Positions 8,201 through 16,643 of a stretch of DNA of 64,000 bases are shown one piece after another. Origin of the DNA: Candidatus Promineofilum glycogenicum. Lineage in GTDB: Bacteria; Chloroflexota; Anaerolineae; Promineifilales; Promineifilaceae. The notes under the pieces are model-generated. The model did not search any database, was not told where the DNA came from, and was given only the letters and a program-made list of their open reading frames with translations. The position numbers and the translations under genes are program-made. The stretch covers positions 682,001 through 746,000 of the forward strand of contig JADJHJ010000001.1 of NCBI GenBank assembly GCA_016707605.1. The letters are read 5' to 3'. Within the stretch, counting starts at the first letter, position 1. Each line of letters opens with the position of its first letter.

Positions 8201-9587
8201 CCACACCCCATCTTCTACCGTCAACCTTGCCGGCACAGGAATACACTTCCCCGTCCGGTTCCGGAATGCCACCTCGCCCCGCGCGACCACGCCCGGCCCG
8301 AAGACGAACGGCCCCTCGACCGCCAGCCGCTCGCAGGCGCACAGCGACGGCGCGCCGGCCGGGAAGCGGCAATCGAGGTCATCCACCAGGCGATAGTACT
8401 CCGCGTCCAGTTCCACCGCCGGGGGCTGTCCGCGCCGCTCCGGGGCCAGCACGACACGATAGTCGCGCGTCAACAGATAGGCGTCGGAGCGCACGGCCAG
8501 CAGGTCGTCGGTCTTCTTCACCGGCGCGAAGCGCGCGCGCGGCACGCGGATGGCCTCCGCCCCGTCGAACACGGCAATGGCCGACCCCATGGCCGTCTCC
8601 AACTGGTAGACGGGCGTCGAGTCCGGGGTCGCGCGGGTCGACCGTCTTGCGGTTGCGGATCATGGGCAGGTCAAGCTCGTGGTTGCGGGCGACGAGCGTC
8701 CGGCGCAGCGTCGGCAGGTGGAGCCAGAGGTTGTTGGTGTTGAAGTAGCGGTGGCGCTCAATGTCCTGGAAGGCGGGCAGGTCGTCGGCCGGGCACTGGG
8801 CGATCTCGCGCAGCAGCAGGCGGCCGTCGGGGCGGCGCGCCAGATGGCCCCCCTTACGGTCGGCCGCCGTCCGGTCGGCCACTTCCATCAGGAACGGCAG
8901 CCCCTTGTCGATGATGTAGCCCAGGATGCTGGGGTCGAGCACCGCGCCCAGGTTGTCGGCGTTGGAGACGAAGGCGTATTCGATGCCGGCGCGCAACAGC
9001 CGGTCGAGCATCCCGCTGGTGACCAGGGCAGTGTAGAGGTCGCCGTGGCCGGGCGGGCACCACTCCAGTTCGCGGTCGTCGGGCCATTCGGCCGGGGCCA
9101 GCGTGGCGGCGTCGATCTTGGGCTGCTTGTGCTGGCAGAAGCTGAGCGGCAGGTTGACGTGGAGGCGCGGGTATTGGCGCAGCACGGCCAGCGATTGGGC
9201 GTCGGTGGCGAAGCTGTTCATCAACAGCAGCGGCGCGCCGATCTCGTTTGCCTGGCGGGCGATGATGTCCAGAAAGGTCAGGCCGTCCTTGACGACCAGC
9301 AGCGACTTCGGCCCGGTCAGCCCCATGCTGGTTCCCAGGCCGCCGTTGAGCTTGATAATGACGGTGCGAGAGATTGCCTCGCTCCCGATGGTCGTCAAGC
9401 GTGGCGACAGCCGCTCGGCGTTGTCGAGCGAGCGCACTGGCCGGATGTCGCCCTCGGCGATGAGGCCGTCGTCGCCCTGCCGGAGCTTGTCATAGTAGTG
9501 GGCGAAGTGGGCGATGAAGATGTTGGGTAGGCCCTCGTCGGCCATGCGTTGGGCGAAGGGGGCGAAGTGCGCCGCGTCCTGTGTCAT
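8200..9587 (-). pseudogene. UTP-glucose-1-phosphate uridylyltransferase (eukaryotic-type UGPase), frameshifted
   Basis: Makes UDP-glucose from UTP and glucose-1-P. From ATG at 9587 (AGGAG just upstream) the first part carries KLNGGLGTSMGLTGPKS, PPGHGDLY, SNADNLGA and NTNNLW, all hallmarks of the UDPGP family. At the GGGG run 8625-8628 the frame shifts by one extra base. The second frame continues with DSTPVYQLETAMGSAI, PRARFAPVKKTDDLL and RSDAYLL up to about 8200. Removing one base restores the family sequence exactly, so a sequencing or assembly error is as likely as a true lesion. Past 8200 the frame stays open to 7859, antisense to sdhB; that tail is probably not native. Confidence 0.85.
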
Positions 9588-9686
9588 GTGCTCTCCTGCT
9601 GAGGTCAAGCATAGCCGGTTTTGCCCCGTGGGACATCTACCCCGGATATGTTCTCACAGTATCGGCGCAACGTCTTACCAAGCGAC

Positions 9687-10904
9687 TTAAGCGCCCCCCT
9701 GGCGGCGGCGCGGCCGGACGACCAGCAGCGCCGCCAACGCGAACCCGGCCAGAGCCAGCCCAATCCACACCGCCAGCTCGGCCGCGCTGCGGCCCCCTTC
9801 GCCGCTGCGTAGGCTGCGCAGCCAGGCGGCCTCTAGCTGCTCCGGCGAGAGTTGCAGCGCCTCGCGCAGCGCCGTGGGGCAGTCGGCCCCGCCGGCGAAG
9901 GCGGTAACCAGGGCGCGCACGGCGGTGTCGCCGTAGGTGGTGGCGATGAAGGTGACCAGGGCCTCGCTCTGGGCCGCGGCCAGATCGCTATCGATGGGCT
10001 GCCCGGCGCATAGCTCGGCCACGGGTAGCGTCGTCTCTGAGGAGACGGCGGCGCGCAGGGCATCGTCGCGTACGACGTTGGCCTCGCCGCGCACCGCCCC
10101 GGCCAGGCCGTAGTTGAGCCACGGCGGTAGGTTGTAGGCGAATTGGCCGAGGGCCTGGAAGAGCAGCAGATCGACCAGGCCGCGAGCCAGTTCCGGCCGT
10201 AACTCCGCCTCGGCCGTCTCCGGGTTGACCACCGTGGCCAGGACGACGCCCAGGTCGGGGAAGGTCTGGCCCGGCAGATAGGCGCGGCCGGCCAGGCGCA
10301 GCGCCGCCCCCAGGTCGGCCGAGGAGGGGTAGATGTAGACGTCGAAGGGCAGAATCTGCTCCAGCGGCAGCAGCGGGCCGAGGCGCGGCAGCATCTCGAA
10401 GACCAGATCGCGCGCCTCTTCGCCCAGCGCCGTGCCCTCGCCCGTCCAGTGGATGCGCACGCTGCCGCCGCCCTGCTCGTCCGTCTCCACCAGTTGGCTC
10501 CAGTTGAACTGGTCGTCGGTGTAGCTGATGACCTGTTCGGGAACGATGAGCGTGTCGTCGGGCCGCTCCACTTCCCACCAGTAGGTGACGGCGCTGAAGG
10601 GGGGCAGGCGGGTCTGGGTCAGGTCGAGGGCGTAGGAGACTTCGATGATCGGCCCGGCCGGGAATTCGATCTCCACGGCGAACGAGTCGGCCGACGCGCC
10701 CAGGCGAATGAAGAGGGTGATGGCGCGCACTTCGCCGATGTCGGCCGCGCTCAGGTGGAAGCGCATCGTCTGGCCGTAGACGTAGTCGGCCGTCGAGCGC
10801 ACGATGCCACCCTGCTGCGCGCCGGCCGCACCGGCCAGCAACAGCCATAGGCCAGCGGCGAGGGCCAACAGGCCGAAGCGATAAGGGCGGGTGGCGGAGG
10901 TCAT
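9687..10904 (-). CDS. Secreted peptidase-MA-like protein with degenerate active site
   Basis: 405 residues from ATG at 10904. A signal peptide (about 8-29, ending GAAGAQ) precedes a beta-rich domain (to about 150), then an alpha/beta region resembling peptidase-MA (gluzincin-like) domains with the stretch PPWLNYGLAGAVRG. A membrane helix (about 375-395) and an RRRRQ tail end the protein. The family's HExxH zinc helix should lie at ELRPELARGLVDLL, where the zinc His residues are missing, so the protein is probably not a protease. Its start overlaps the AEC stop by four bases. Anchored outside the membrane; role unknown. Confidence 0.6.
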   Translation of the reverse strand: MTSATRPYRFGLLALAAGLWLLLAGAAGAQQGGIVRSTADYVYGQTMRFHLSAADIGEVRAITLFIRLGASADSFAVEIEFPAGPIIEVSYALDLTQTRLPPFSAVTYWWEVERPDDTLIVPEQVISYTDDQFNWSQLVETDEQGGGSVRIHWTGEGTALGEEARDLVFEMLPRLGPLLPLEQILPFDVYIYPSSADLGAALRLAGRAYLPGQTFPDLGVVLATVVNPETAEAELRPELARGLVDLLLFQALGQFAYNLPPWLNYGLAGAVRGEANVVRDDALRAAVSSETTLPVAELCAGQPIDSDLAAAQSEALVTFIATTYGDTAVRALVTAFAGGADCPTALREALQLSPEQLEAAWLRSLRSGEGGRSAAELAVWIGLALAGFALAALLVVRPRRRQGGA

Positions 10905-11812
10905 AAGCCGAGCAGAGTGATCGTCGCGGCGACGGTAAACGGACTGAGCAGGGTCGCGAAGACAACTATACGCGCCACGGCGGCCGTCGGCAAGCCGAAC
11001 TCGGCGGCCAGGATGAGAGAGAAGACGGCCGGCGGCATGCCCATCTCGATGATCATGGCGCTGCGGCCGACGCCCGACAGCCCCAGCGCGGCGGCCACGA
11101 CCAGCCCCACCAGCGGCCCGACCAGCAGCCGCAGCCCAACGGACGGCCAGACGTAGGCCGTCGTCTCGCCGCGGCGCATATCGGCGATCTGCATGCCCAG
11201 GATGATCAGCATGACCGGGATGGCCCCCTGCCCGGCGATGGTGATGCCGCTCATGATGGGCCTGGGGACGGGGATGTGCAGGCCATAGACGACCACCGCC
11301 AGCAGCGCCGCATAGAAGGCGGGCACGCGCACCATGCGCGCCAGTGACTCGCGCCACGTCAGCCGGCCGAGGGACGCAATGAAAACGCCCAGAGTGTAGA
11401 AGAGGAGCGTGCTGGCGACGAAGTAGACGATGCCGCGCGACAAGCCGTCGTCGCCGTAGCGTAGTTGCAGCAGGGTCAGGCCGTAATTGCCGCCGTTGGC
11501 GAACATGGCCACGATGAGCACGGCCGCCATCTCCGGCCGGCTGAGGCGCAGCAGCCGCGCCAGGCCCAGAGCCAGGCCACCCATCACCAGGACACTGATG
11601 GCAGTGAAGGCAGCCAACCCCAGCAGCTCCTCGCCGGGCAGTCGGCTGCCGACCAGGCCGGAAAAGACGAGGCAGGGGCTAAAGACGTTGAAGACGACGC
11701 TGTTCAGCGTGGCCGGCTGCACGGCGAAGCGCCGCCGCAGGGCAAAACCCAGCGACGCCACCAGGGCGATGGGCAGGATGTTCTGCGTCAGGACGGCGAA
11801 GAAGACGCTCAA
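10901..11812 (-). CDS. AEC-family permease (auxin efflux carrier-like)
   Basis: 303 residues with about ten predicted transmembrane helices in two five-helix halves, as in the AEC/BASS-like fold. NVFSPCLVFSGL and FANGGNYGLTLLQLRYG are typical of bacterial AEC permeases (malonate or unknown substrates). It overlaps its neighbours by four bases on each side, so it is translationally coupled with the HEAT protein and the peptidase-like protein. The substrate cannot be inferred. Confidence 0.85.
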   Translation of the reverse strand: MSVFFAVLTQNILPIALVASLGFALRRRFAVQPATLNSVVFNVFSPCLVFSGLVGSRLPGEELLGLAAFTAISVLVMGGLALGLARLLRLSRPEMAAVLIVAMFANGGNYGLTLLQLRYGDDGLSRGIVYFVASTLLFYTLGVFIASLGRLTWRESLARMVRVPAFYAALLAVVVYGLHIPVPRPIMSGITIAGQGAIPVMLIILGMQIADMRRGETTAYVWPSVGLRLLVGPLVGLVVAAALGLSGVGRSAMIIEMGMPPAVFSLILAAEFGLPTAAVARIVVFATLLSPFTVAATITLLGL

Positions 11813-12795
11813 TTGGCCCGCAGATCCAGCAGGTCGTCGTCATCGTCTTCAAGGGCGTCTTCGTCCAGCGCCAGCAGGTCGAACTCCAGCCCGTCCATCT
11901 CTTCCAGAGCTTCGTCGATGGCGTCGTAGAGTTCTTCGTAGTCGGGGTCTTCCGCCAGGCGCGTCAGCAGTTCGGTGGCCCGATCGCCGCCGATTTGGCC
12001 CAGGGCGTAGACGGCGGCCATAGCGACTTCGATGTCCTGGTCGTTCAGCAGCCCTTCGAGCGCGTCAATGGAGTCGGCGCTGCCCAGACCGCCGGCGGCG
12101 CGGGCCGCCTCAGCGCGGAAGTCGGCCGAGGGGCTGCTCATCTCGTCGTTGAGAATGGGCAGCCATTGGCGATCGGCCGTCAGGCCCATGGCGAACAGGG
12201 CGCTGAGTTGCAGATCGTTGGGGCCGTCGTCGTAGGCGTCGTTGATGAGTTCGGGAACGCGCGGGTGGTTGGACGCGGCGACGGCTTCCAGGGCGGCGCG
12301 TTTGACTTCCAACGGCGCGGTCGGGCGGTCATACTCGGCCAGCAGGGCGTTGACGATGGGCACGGCCGCACCGGTGTCGACCTGGCCCCACTCGGCCAGC
12401 AGCACGTAGTGGGCCAGGGCGCGGGCGGCGGCGGCGCGCACGCCAACGTGGCTATCGCCTTGCAAGATGTCAATGATGGGCCGGATGAGATGGGTGTCGG
12501 TCGAATCCCACAGGCCGTCGAGGGCCGCCATGCGCACCGACGGGTAGTTGTCGTCGAACAGGTAGGCGAAGACGGGCGTGAAGTCGACCAGATAGTTCTC
12601 TTCGGCGATGTCGGCCATGTGGCGGACGAGGGCAGCGCGCCGCTCCTCGCTCACCTCTGTCCATTCGCGCCGGAACTGCTCGAAGTCGTCCGCCGGCATG
12701 TCCGACAGGCGAAAGACCAGGTGAACGGGAACTTCGTCGCCGCCGAACAGGGCCGACAGGACGGCCGGGAAGGGCATTTCGCGGTAAGTGGCCAT
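11809..12795 (-). CDS. HEAT-repeat protein
   Basis: 328 residues. After an N-terminal segment about 75 residues long, a run of alpha-helical HEAT/PBS-lyase-like repeats is visible (for example VRMAALDGLWD, VGVRAAAARALAHY, LQLSALFAMG, FRAEAARAAGGLG, VAMAAVYALGQIG). The tail is very acidic (DALEDDDDDLLDL). Such proteins are protein-protein scaffolds; no catalytic motif is seen. It lies eight bases after rseP and overlaps the AEC gene by four bases. Confidence 0.82.
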   Translation of the reverse strand: MATYREMPFPAVLSALFGGDEVPVHLVFRLSDMPADDFEQFRREWTEVSEERRAALVRHMADIAEENYLVDFTPVFAYLFDDNYPSVRMAALDGLWDSTDTHLIRPIIDILQGDSHVGVRAAAARALAHYVLLAEWGQVDTGAAVPIVNALLAEYDRPTAPLEVKRAALEAVAASNHPRVPELINDAYDDGPNDLQLSALFAMGLTADRQWLPILNDEMSSPSADFRAEAARAAGGLGSADSIDALEGLLNDQDIEVAMAAVYALGQIGGDRATELLTRLAEDPDYEELYDAIDEALEEMDGLEFDLLALDEDALEDDDDDLLDLRAN

Positions 12796-12803
12796 AGCTC
12801 TGA

Positions 12804-13868
12804 CTAGAACGGAATGATAGGGTTGGCGATGTCCTGGAAGATGAGGAAGGCCATGAGGGCCAGGAGCATCAACATGCCGACCAGGTGCACCATGCCCTCG
12901 CGCTGCGGCTCGATGCGCCGGCCGCGGATGGCTTCGATGAGCACGAAGAGGATGCGTCCGCCGTCGAGGGCGGGGATGGGCAGCAGGTTGGTCAGACCCA
13001 GGGCGACGCTGATGAAGCCGGCCATGATCAGCAGCCGGTACGGGTTGCGGGTCTGCACCGAGTCTTCGGCGGCCATGCCGGCGATCTGGCTGATGCCGAC
13101 GATGCTGACCGGGCGCGCTTCTTGAGCGGTGATCTCGCCATTGATCAGCATGGAGGGCAGGCGGGCGTAGAGGGTCAGGTACTCCCAGATCATGCGCAGT
13201 GAGTCACCCAGGGCGGTAATGGGGTTGACGCGCTGGCGTGGGCCGTCGCCGAGGCCGATGCCCAGCGCGCCCTCCGTGGCGGCGTCGTACTCGCCCGGCA
13301 GGCGCGGCCGCACGGCCAGGGTCAGCGTCTCCTCGCCGCGCTGCACCAGCAGATCAATCGTCTCCCCGGCGTGGTCGGTGACGGTGGTGATGAGCATGTT
13401 GGCGCTGGTCACTGCCTGGCCGTCCACTTCCAGAACGACGTCGCCGGTCTGGATGCCGGCCAACGCGGCGGGCGAAGCGGGGTTGACCCCGGCGATGGCC
13501 ACCGACGGCGTGAAGAGCACGGCCAGCCAGAAGAAGAGAATGGCCGACAGGAAGTTGGCCCCCGCTCCGGCGGCCAGGACGAATAGCCGCGCTCGCTTGG
13601 AGGCCGAAGCCAGCCCGCCGGGCACGTCGGGGTCGTCCTCGCCCGCCGGGCGCACGAAGCCGCCGACGGGAATCCAGTTGAGCGAGTAGATCGTGCCGTT
13701 GCGCTCGGCCAGCTTGATGGCCCGCGGCGGCAGGCCGAAGCCGAACTCCTCGACGCGAATCTTGGACAGCTTGGCGGCCGTGAAGTGGCCCCACTCGTGG
13801 ATCAGGACGATAGGCGTCAGCACGAGCAGAAAGCCGCCGATGTACCACAGGATGTCGGTATTGAACAT
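12804..13868 (-). CDS. rseP: Site-2 protease, RseP family
   Basis: Intramembrane zinc metalloprotease, 354 residues. HEWGH at residues 24-28 in the first membrane helix is the zinc site. A single PDZ domain (about 105-185, AGIQTGDVVLEVDG) follows, and NLLPIPALDGGRI near residue 295 supplies the third zinc ligand region. Three to four membrane helices are seen. The start at 13868 is preferred because the HEWGH helix then has the usual spacing; an ATG at 13892 is in frame. Probably cuts anti-sigma factors or signal peptide remnants, inferred from the family. Confidence 0.92.
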   Translation of the reverse strand: MFNTDILWYIGGFLLVLTPIVLIHEWGHFTAAKLSKIRVEEFGFGLPPRAIKLAERNGTIYSLNWIPVGGFVRPAGEDDPDVPGGLASASKRARLFVLAAGAGANFLSAILFFWLAVLFTPSVAIAGVNPASPAALAGIQTGDVVLEVDGQAVTSANMLITTVTDHAGETIDLLVQRGEETLTLAVRPRLPGEYDAATEGALGIGLGDGPRQRVNPITALGDSLRMIWEYLTLYARLPSMLINGEITAQEARPVSIVGISQIAGMAAEDSVQTRNPYRLLIMAGFISVALGLTNLLPIPALDGGRILFVLIEAIRGRRIEPQREGMVHLVGMLMLLALMAFLIFQDIANPIIPF

Positions 13869-13917
13869 AACTCTATTCCTGCGCAGAATCACTGACTACG
13901 GTCTACTGAAGACTATT

Positions 13918-14011
13918 GATCCGCAGATTAAGCAGATTGGGCAGATTTCAGAAGCGAAGAGATTTTCATCTTCATCATGGAATCTGCCAAATCTGCCCAA
14001 TTTGCGGATCA
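13918..14011. repeat. Inverted repeat, GCAGATTGG family (copy 1)
   Basis: The left arm is built of short tandem units (GATCCGCAGATTAAGCAGAT, then TGGGCAGATT). The right arm (AATCTGCCAAATCTGCCC, then AATTTGCGGATC) is its complement. A second copy, with another repeat nested in it, is at 24332-24503. The rest of the rseP-glmS gap up to the glmS promoter (14012-14145) holds nothing I recognise. Confidence 0.85.
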
Positions 14012-14145
14012 TTCATCTTTACGCCGCAATTCAGTGTTTCCGCGATAAATGCACCAATCATGATTATATGTCCGAGAGACGCGCGTTCCAAGGGGCAGGT
14101 TCCCCAACTTACGCCCCTCTCACCGAGGAATTCACCTCATCCCGC

Positions 14146-14174
14146 TTGACAGGTGGCCAGACGGCCGTTATGCT
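14146..14174 (+). promoter_or_regulatory. Promoter of the glmS ribozyme-glmS transcript
   Basis: A perfect TTGACA at 14146-14151, a 17-base spacer and TATGCT at 14169-14174. The start near 14181 would place the ribozyme cleavage site about 59 bases into the transcript. Confidence 0.85.
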
Positions 14175-14238
14175 GAGGCCGAACAACCGAATAGCGGACG
14201 GCGGCCCTGCTCCGGCCCGCCCGTCCGAGGGGCGAACT

Positions 14239-14483
14239 AGCGCATGAGACGGGATCAGTTACTAGTGGTTAGTGACTAGTCACTAACTACTAGTAACTGT
14301 CCCGCCTGACGAGGTGGAGGTTCCCCGCGGCGACGCGGGGTTAAGCCGGGATTCCGGCGAAAATCGAGAGATCAGCGGATGCCTCCCAGGGACGACCACA
14401 CCCTGAGCTTTGGCCCCTTCGAGCCAGCCGGCGAAACGCGGCGCGGGCAACCGCGCCGACAAAGCGCCCGGCGGGTGGTCATC
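14239..14483 (+). ncRNA. glmS ribozyme/riboswitch
   Basis: Self-cleaving RNA that senses glucosamine-6-phosphate and lowers glmS expression. The cleavage-site sequence A|GCGC is at 14239-14243. The P1 stem follows (ACGGGA, then a 44-base palindrome at 14256-14299, then TCCCG). The catalytic core is GACGAGGTGGAGG at 14308-14320, and ATCGAGA, TCAGCGGAT and GCCTCCC at about 14363-14387. These match the core of known glmS ribozymes (GACGAGG, ATCGA, TCGGCGGAT), with GGAGG pairing with CCTCC. Between the core strands two extra small hairpins are inserted (14323-14340 and 14345-14359). A long-range stem joins 14391-14399 to 14475-14483 and marks a likely 3' end. The 3' boundary is approximate, and the position after GCGC is A instead of the usual C. 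Confidence 0.88.
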
Positions 14484-14657
14484 AGCAGTGAAGGGGCGTC
14501 CCCGGACATAAGTCCACTTCCAAGGGTACGCCGACAAATAAACACAATTGGCCGCCGGCAGGGCGCGGCACGCACTTGGGCGTGTGTGTCCCGGCCGGAG
14601 CAGCCGCGGCCCCGGCCGCCGGCGCGTTGTCGCCGCGGCAGCCCTGGAGGTTGAACC
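14484..14657. other. GC-rich leader between ribozyme and glmS
   Basis: GC-rich region with several short palindromes (for example GGCCGCCGG) and no gene. GGAGG at 14646-14650 is the ribosome-binding site of glmS, seven bases before its ATG. Confidence 0.6.
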
Positions 14658-16499
14658 ATGTGTGGTATCGTCGGTTACATTGGCCCGCGACAGGCTCCGG
14701 CCGTCGTCATGGGCGGCCTGAAGCGGTTGGAGTATCGCGGTTACGACTCGGCGGGCATCGCCGTCCTGAGCGGGGACGCCATTGACATTCGCCGCGACGT
14801 GGGCAAGCTGGGCAATCTGGAGGCGCTGCTGGCCCGCGAGCCTCTGGCCGGTCAGGTGGGCATCGGCCACACGCGCTGGGCCACCCACGGCGCGCCCAGC
14901 CAGCGCAACGCCCACCCCCACCTGAGCATGGACGGCCGCGTCGTCCTCGTCCACAACGGCATCGTCGAGAACTTCCAGAGCCTGCGCGACGAACTCATGG
15001 CCGAGGGCGTCGCCTTCCGCTCGGAGACGGATACCGAAGTCATCGTCCAACTGGTCGAGCGCTACATGGCCGGCGGCCTGCCGCTGGAAGAGGCCGCCCG
15101 CCAGACGCTGCGCCAACTGGAAGGGGCCAACGCTGTGGTGCTGATGAGCGTAGACCAGCCCGACCGGCTCGTCTGCGCCCGCGTGGGCAACGCCGGCGGC
15201 ATCGCCCTGGGGCTGGGCGAGGGGGAGATGTTCATCGCCTCCGACATCCCGGCCATCCTGGAGTACACGCGGCGCATCATCTTCCTGGAGAGCAAGCAGA
15301 TGGCTGTCGTCTCGGCCGATGACACCCTTGTGACCGACCTCGACGGCCGCCCGGCGCGGGCCGAACTCCACACCATCGCCTGGGACCCGGTCAGCGCCGT
15401 CAAAGGCGAGTACAAGCACTTCATGCAGAAGGAGATCTTCGAGCAGCCGCGGGCGCTCATCGACACCCTGGGCGGGCGGGTTAACTTCGAGACGGGCTGC
15501 GTCGAACTGCCGGAGATGAAGCTGACGCCGGAGCTGGTGGCGCGCATCGACAAGCTGTTCATCGTCGCCTGCGGCACGAGCTACTACGCCGGGTTGGTGG
15601 GCAAGTACCTGATCGAGACGCTGGCCCGGCTGCCGGTGGAGGTGGAATACGCCTCGGAGTTCCGCACCTACAACCCCATCATCAATGAGCGCACGGCCGT
15701 GCTGACCATCACCCAGAGCGGCGAGACGGCCGACACGCTGGCCGCGGCCGAGCAGGCGCGGGCGCAGGGGGCGACGCTGTGGTCGATTGTCAACGCCATC
15801 GGCAGCCAGTCGATGCGCCTGAGCGACGGCCACATCGCCATGCACGCCGGGCCGGAGATCGGCGTGGCCAGCACCAAGGCGTTCACCACGTCGCTGGCCG
15901 ACCTGTACCTGCTGGCCTGCGCCCTGGGGACGATGCGCGGCACGATTTCGCCGGCGCAGATGCGCCAACTGGCGGCCGACGTGGCCCACCTGCCGGCGCT
16001 GGTCGGCCGGGCGCTGGAGCGCGACGCGGAGTATCAGGCGTTGGCCGAGCGCTTCCACCGGGCGCACAACTTCCTCTTCCTGGGGCGAGGCATCAACTAC
16101 CCCATCGCCATGGAAGGGGCGCTGAAGCTGAAGGAGATCAGCTACATCCACGCCGAAGGCTACCCGGCGGGGGAGATGAAGCACGGGCCAATCGCCCTGA
16201 TTGACGAGTCGATGCCGGTGCTGGCCATCGTCACCAAAGACGCCCTGTACGACAAGATGATCAGCCAGGTGCAGCAGGCCAGGGCGCGCGGCGGGGTGGT
16301 CATCGCTCTGGCGACGGAGGGGGACGAGGCGATTCGGAGCGAGGCCGACGTGGTCATCTACGTGCCCGCCGCGCCGCCGCTGCTGGCCCCCATCGTCAAC
16401 GTCGTGCCGCTGCAACTGCTCAGCTACCACATCGCCGTCCGCCGCGGCGCGGACGTAGACCAGCCGCGCAACCTGGCCAAAAGCGTGACGGTGGAGTAG
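14658..16499 (+). CDS. glmS: Glutamine-fructose-6-phosphate aminotransferase
   Basis: First enzyme of hexosamine synthesis: glutamine and fructose-6-P give glucosamine-6-P for UDP-GlcNAc, peptidoglycan and surface glycans. The protein has 613 residues and is complete. Cys2 (MCGIVGYIG) is the glutaminase nucleophile. GHTRWATHG and HNGIVENF follow in the class II amidotransferase domain. Two SIS domains begin near 290 (CGTSYYAGLVGKYL, ITQSGETADTL) and 460 (GRGINYPIAMEGALKLKEISY). The C-terminus KSVTVE is the family's conserved sugar-binding end. Expression should be controlled by the ribozyme upstream. Confidence 0.98.
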   Translation: MCGIVGYIGPRQAPAVVMGGLKRLEYRGYDSAGIAVLSGDAIDIRRDVGKLGNLEALLAREPLAGQVGIGHTRWATHGAPSQRNAHPHLSMDGRVVLVHNGIVENFQSLRDELMAEGVAFRSETDTEVIVQLVERYMAGGLPLEEAARQTLRQLEGANAVVLMSVDQPDRLVCARVGNAGGIALGLGEGEMFIASDIPAILEYTRRIIFLESKQMAVVSADDTLVTDLDGRPARAELHTIAWDPVSAVKGEYKHFMQKEIFEQPRALIDTLGGRVNFETGCVELPEMKLTPELVARIDKLFIVACGTSYYAGLVGKYLIETLARLPVEVEYASEFRTYNPIINERTAVLTITQSGETADTLAAAEQARAQGATLWSIVNAIGSQSMRLSDGHIAMHAGPEIGVASTKAFTTSLADLYLLACALGTMRGTISPAQMRQLAADVAHLPALVGRALERDAEYQALAERFHRAHNFLFLGRGINYPIAMEGALKLKEISYIHAEGYPAGEMKHGPIALIDESMPVLAIVTKDALYDKMISQVQQARARGGVVIALATEGDEAIRSEADVVIYVPAAPPLLAPIVNVVPLQLLSYHIAVRRGADVDQPRNLAKSVTVE

Positions 16500-16507
16500 A
16501 GCTAAGG

Positions 16508-16632
16508 CGCTCACGCCAAGGCGCTAAGGGGCCAAGGCGCAAAGAAGAAAGAAAGAGAAGCTCACGCAAAGACGCAAAGAACGCCAAGCTCAGAGATTTC
16601 TGAGCTTGGCGTTCTTTGCGTCTTGGCGTGAG
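16508..16632. repeat. Inverted repeat, ACGCAAAG family (copy 2, with a degenerate extra arm)
   Basis: A degenerate arm at 16511-16545 precedes a near-perfect hairpin at 16561-16632, whose arms read CTCACGCAAAGACGCAAAG and CTTTGCGTCTTGGCGTGAG. It fills the gap between the convergent glmS and PHP genes. Confidence 0.88.
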
Positions 16633-16643
16633 CTCTACTTTCT

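Noticed and set aside
14463..14468. AGCGCC as the glmS ribozyme cleavage site
   Set aside because: It lies after the catalytic core instead of before it. The AGCGC at 14239 has P1 and the GACGAGG core in the right order.
14283..16514. A 743-codon open frame antisense to glmS (similar long antisense frames lie over sdhA, lepA, pnp and the MTHFR fusion)
   Set aside because: The frames are products of high GC and third-position bias; their translations are rich in Gly, Arg, Ala, Val and His with no domain, while the opposite strand holds full known proteins.
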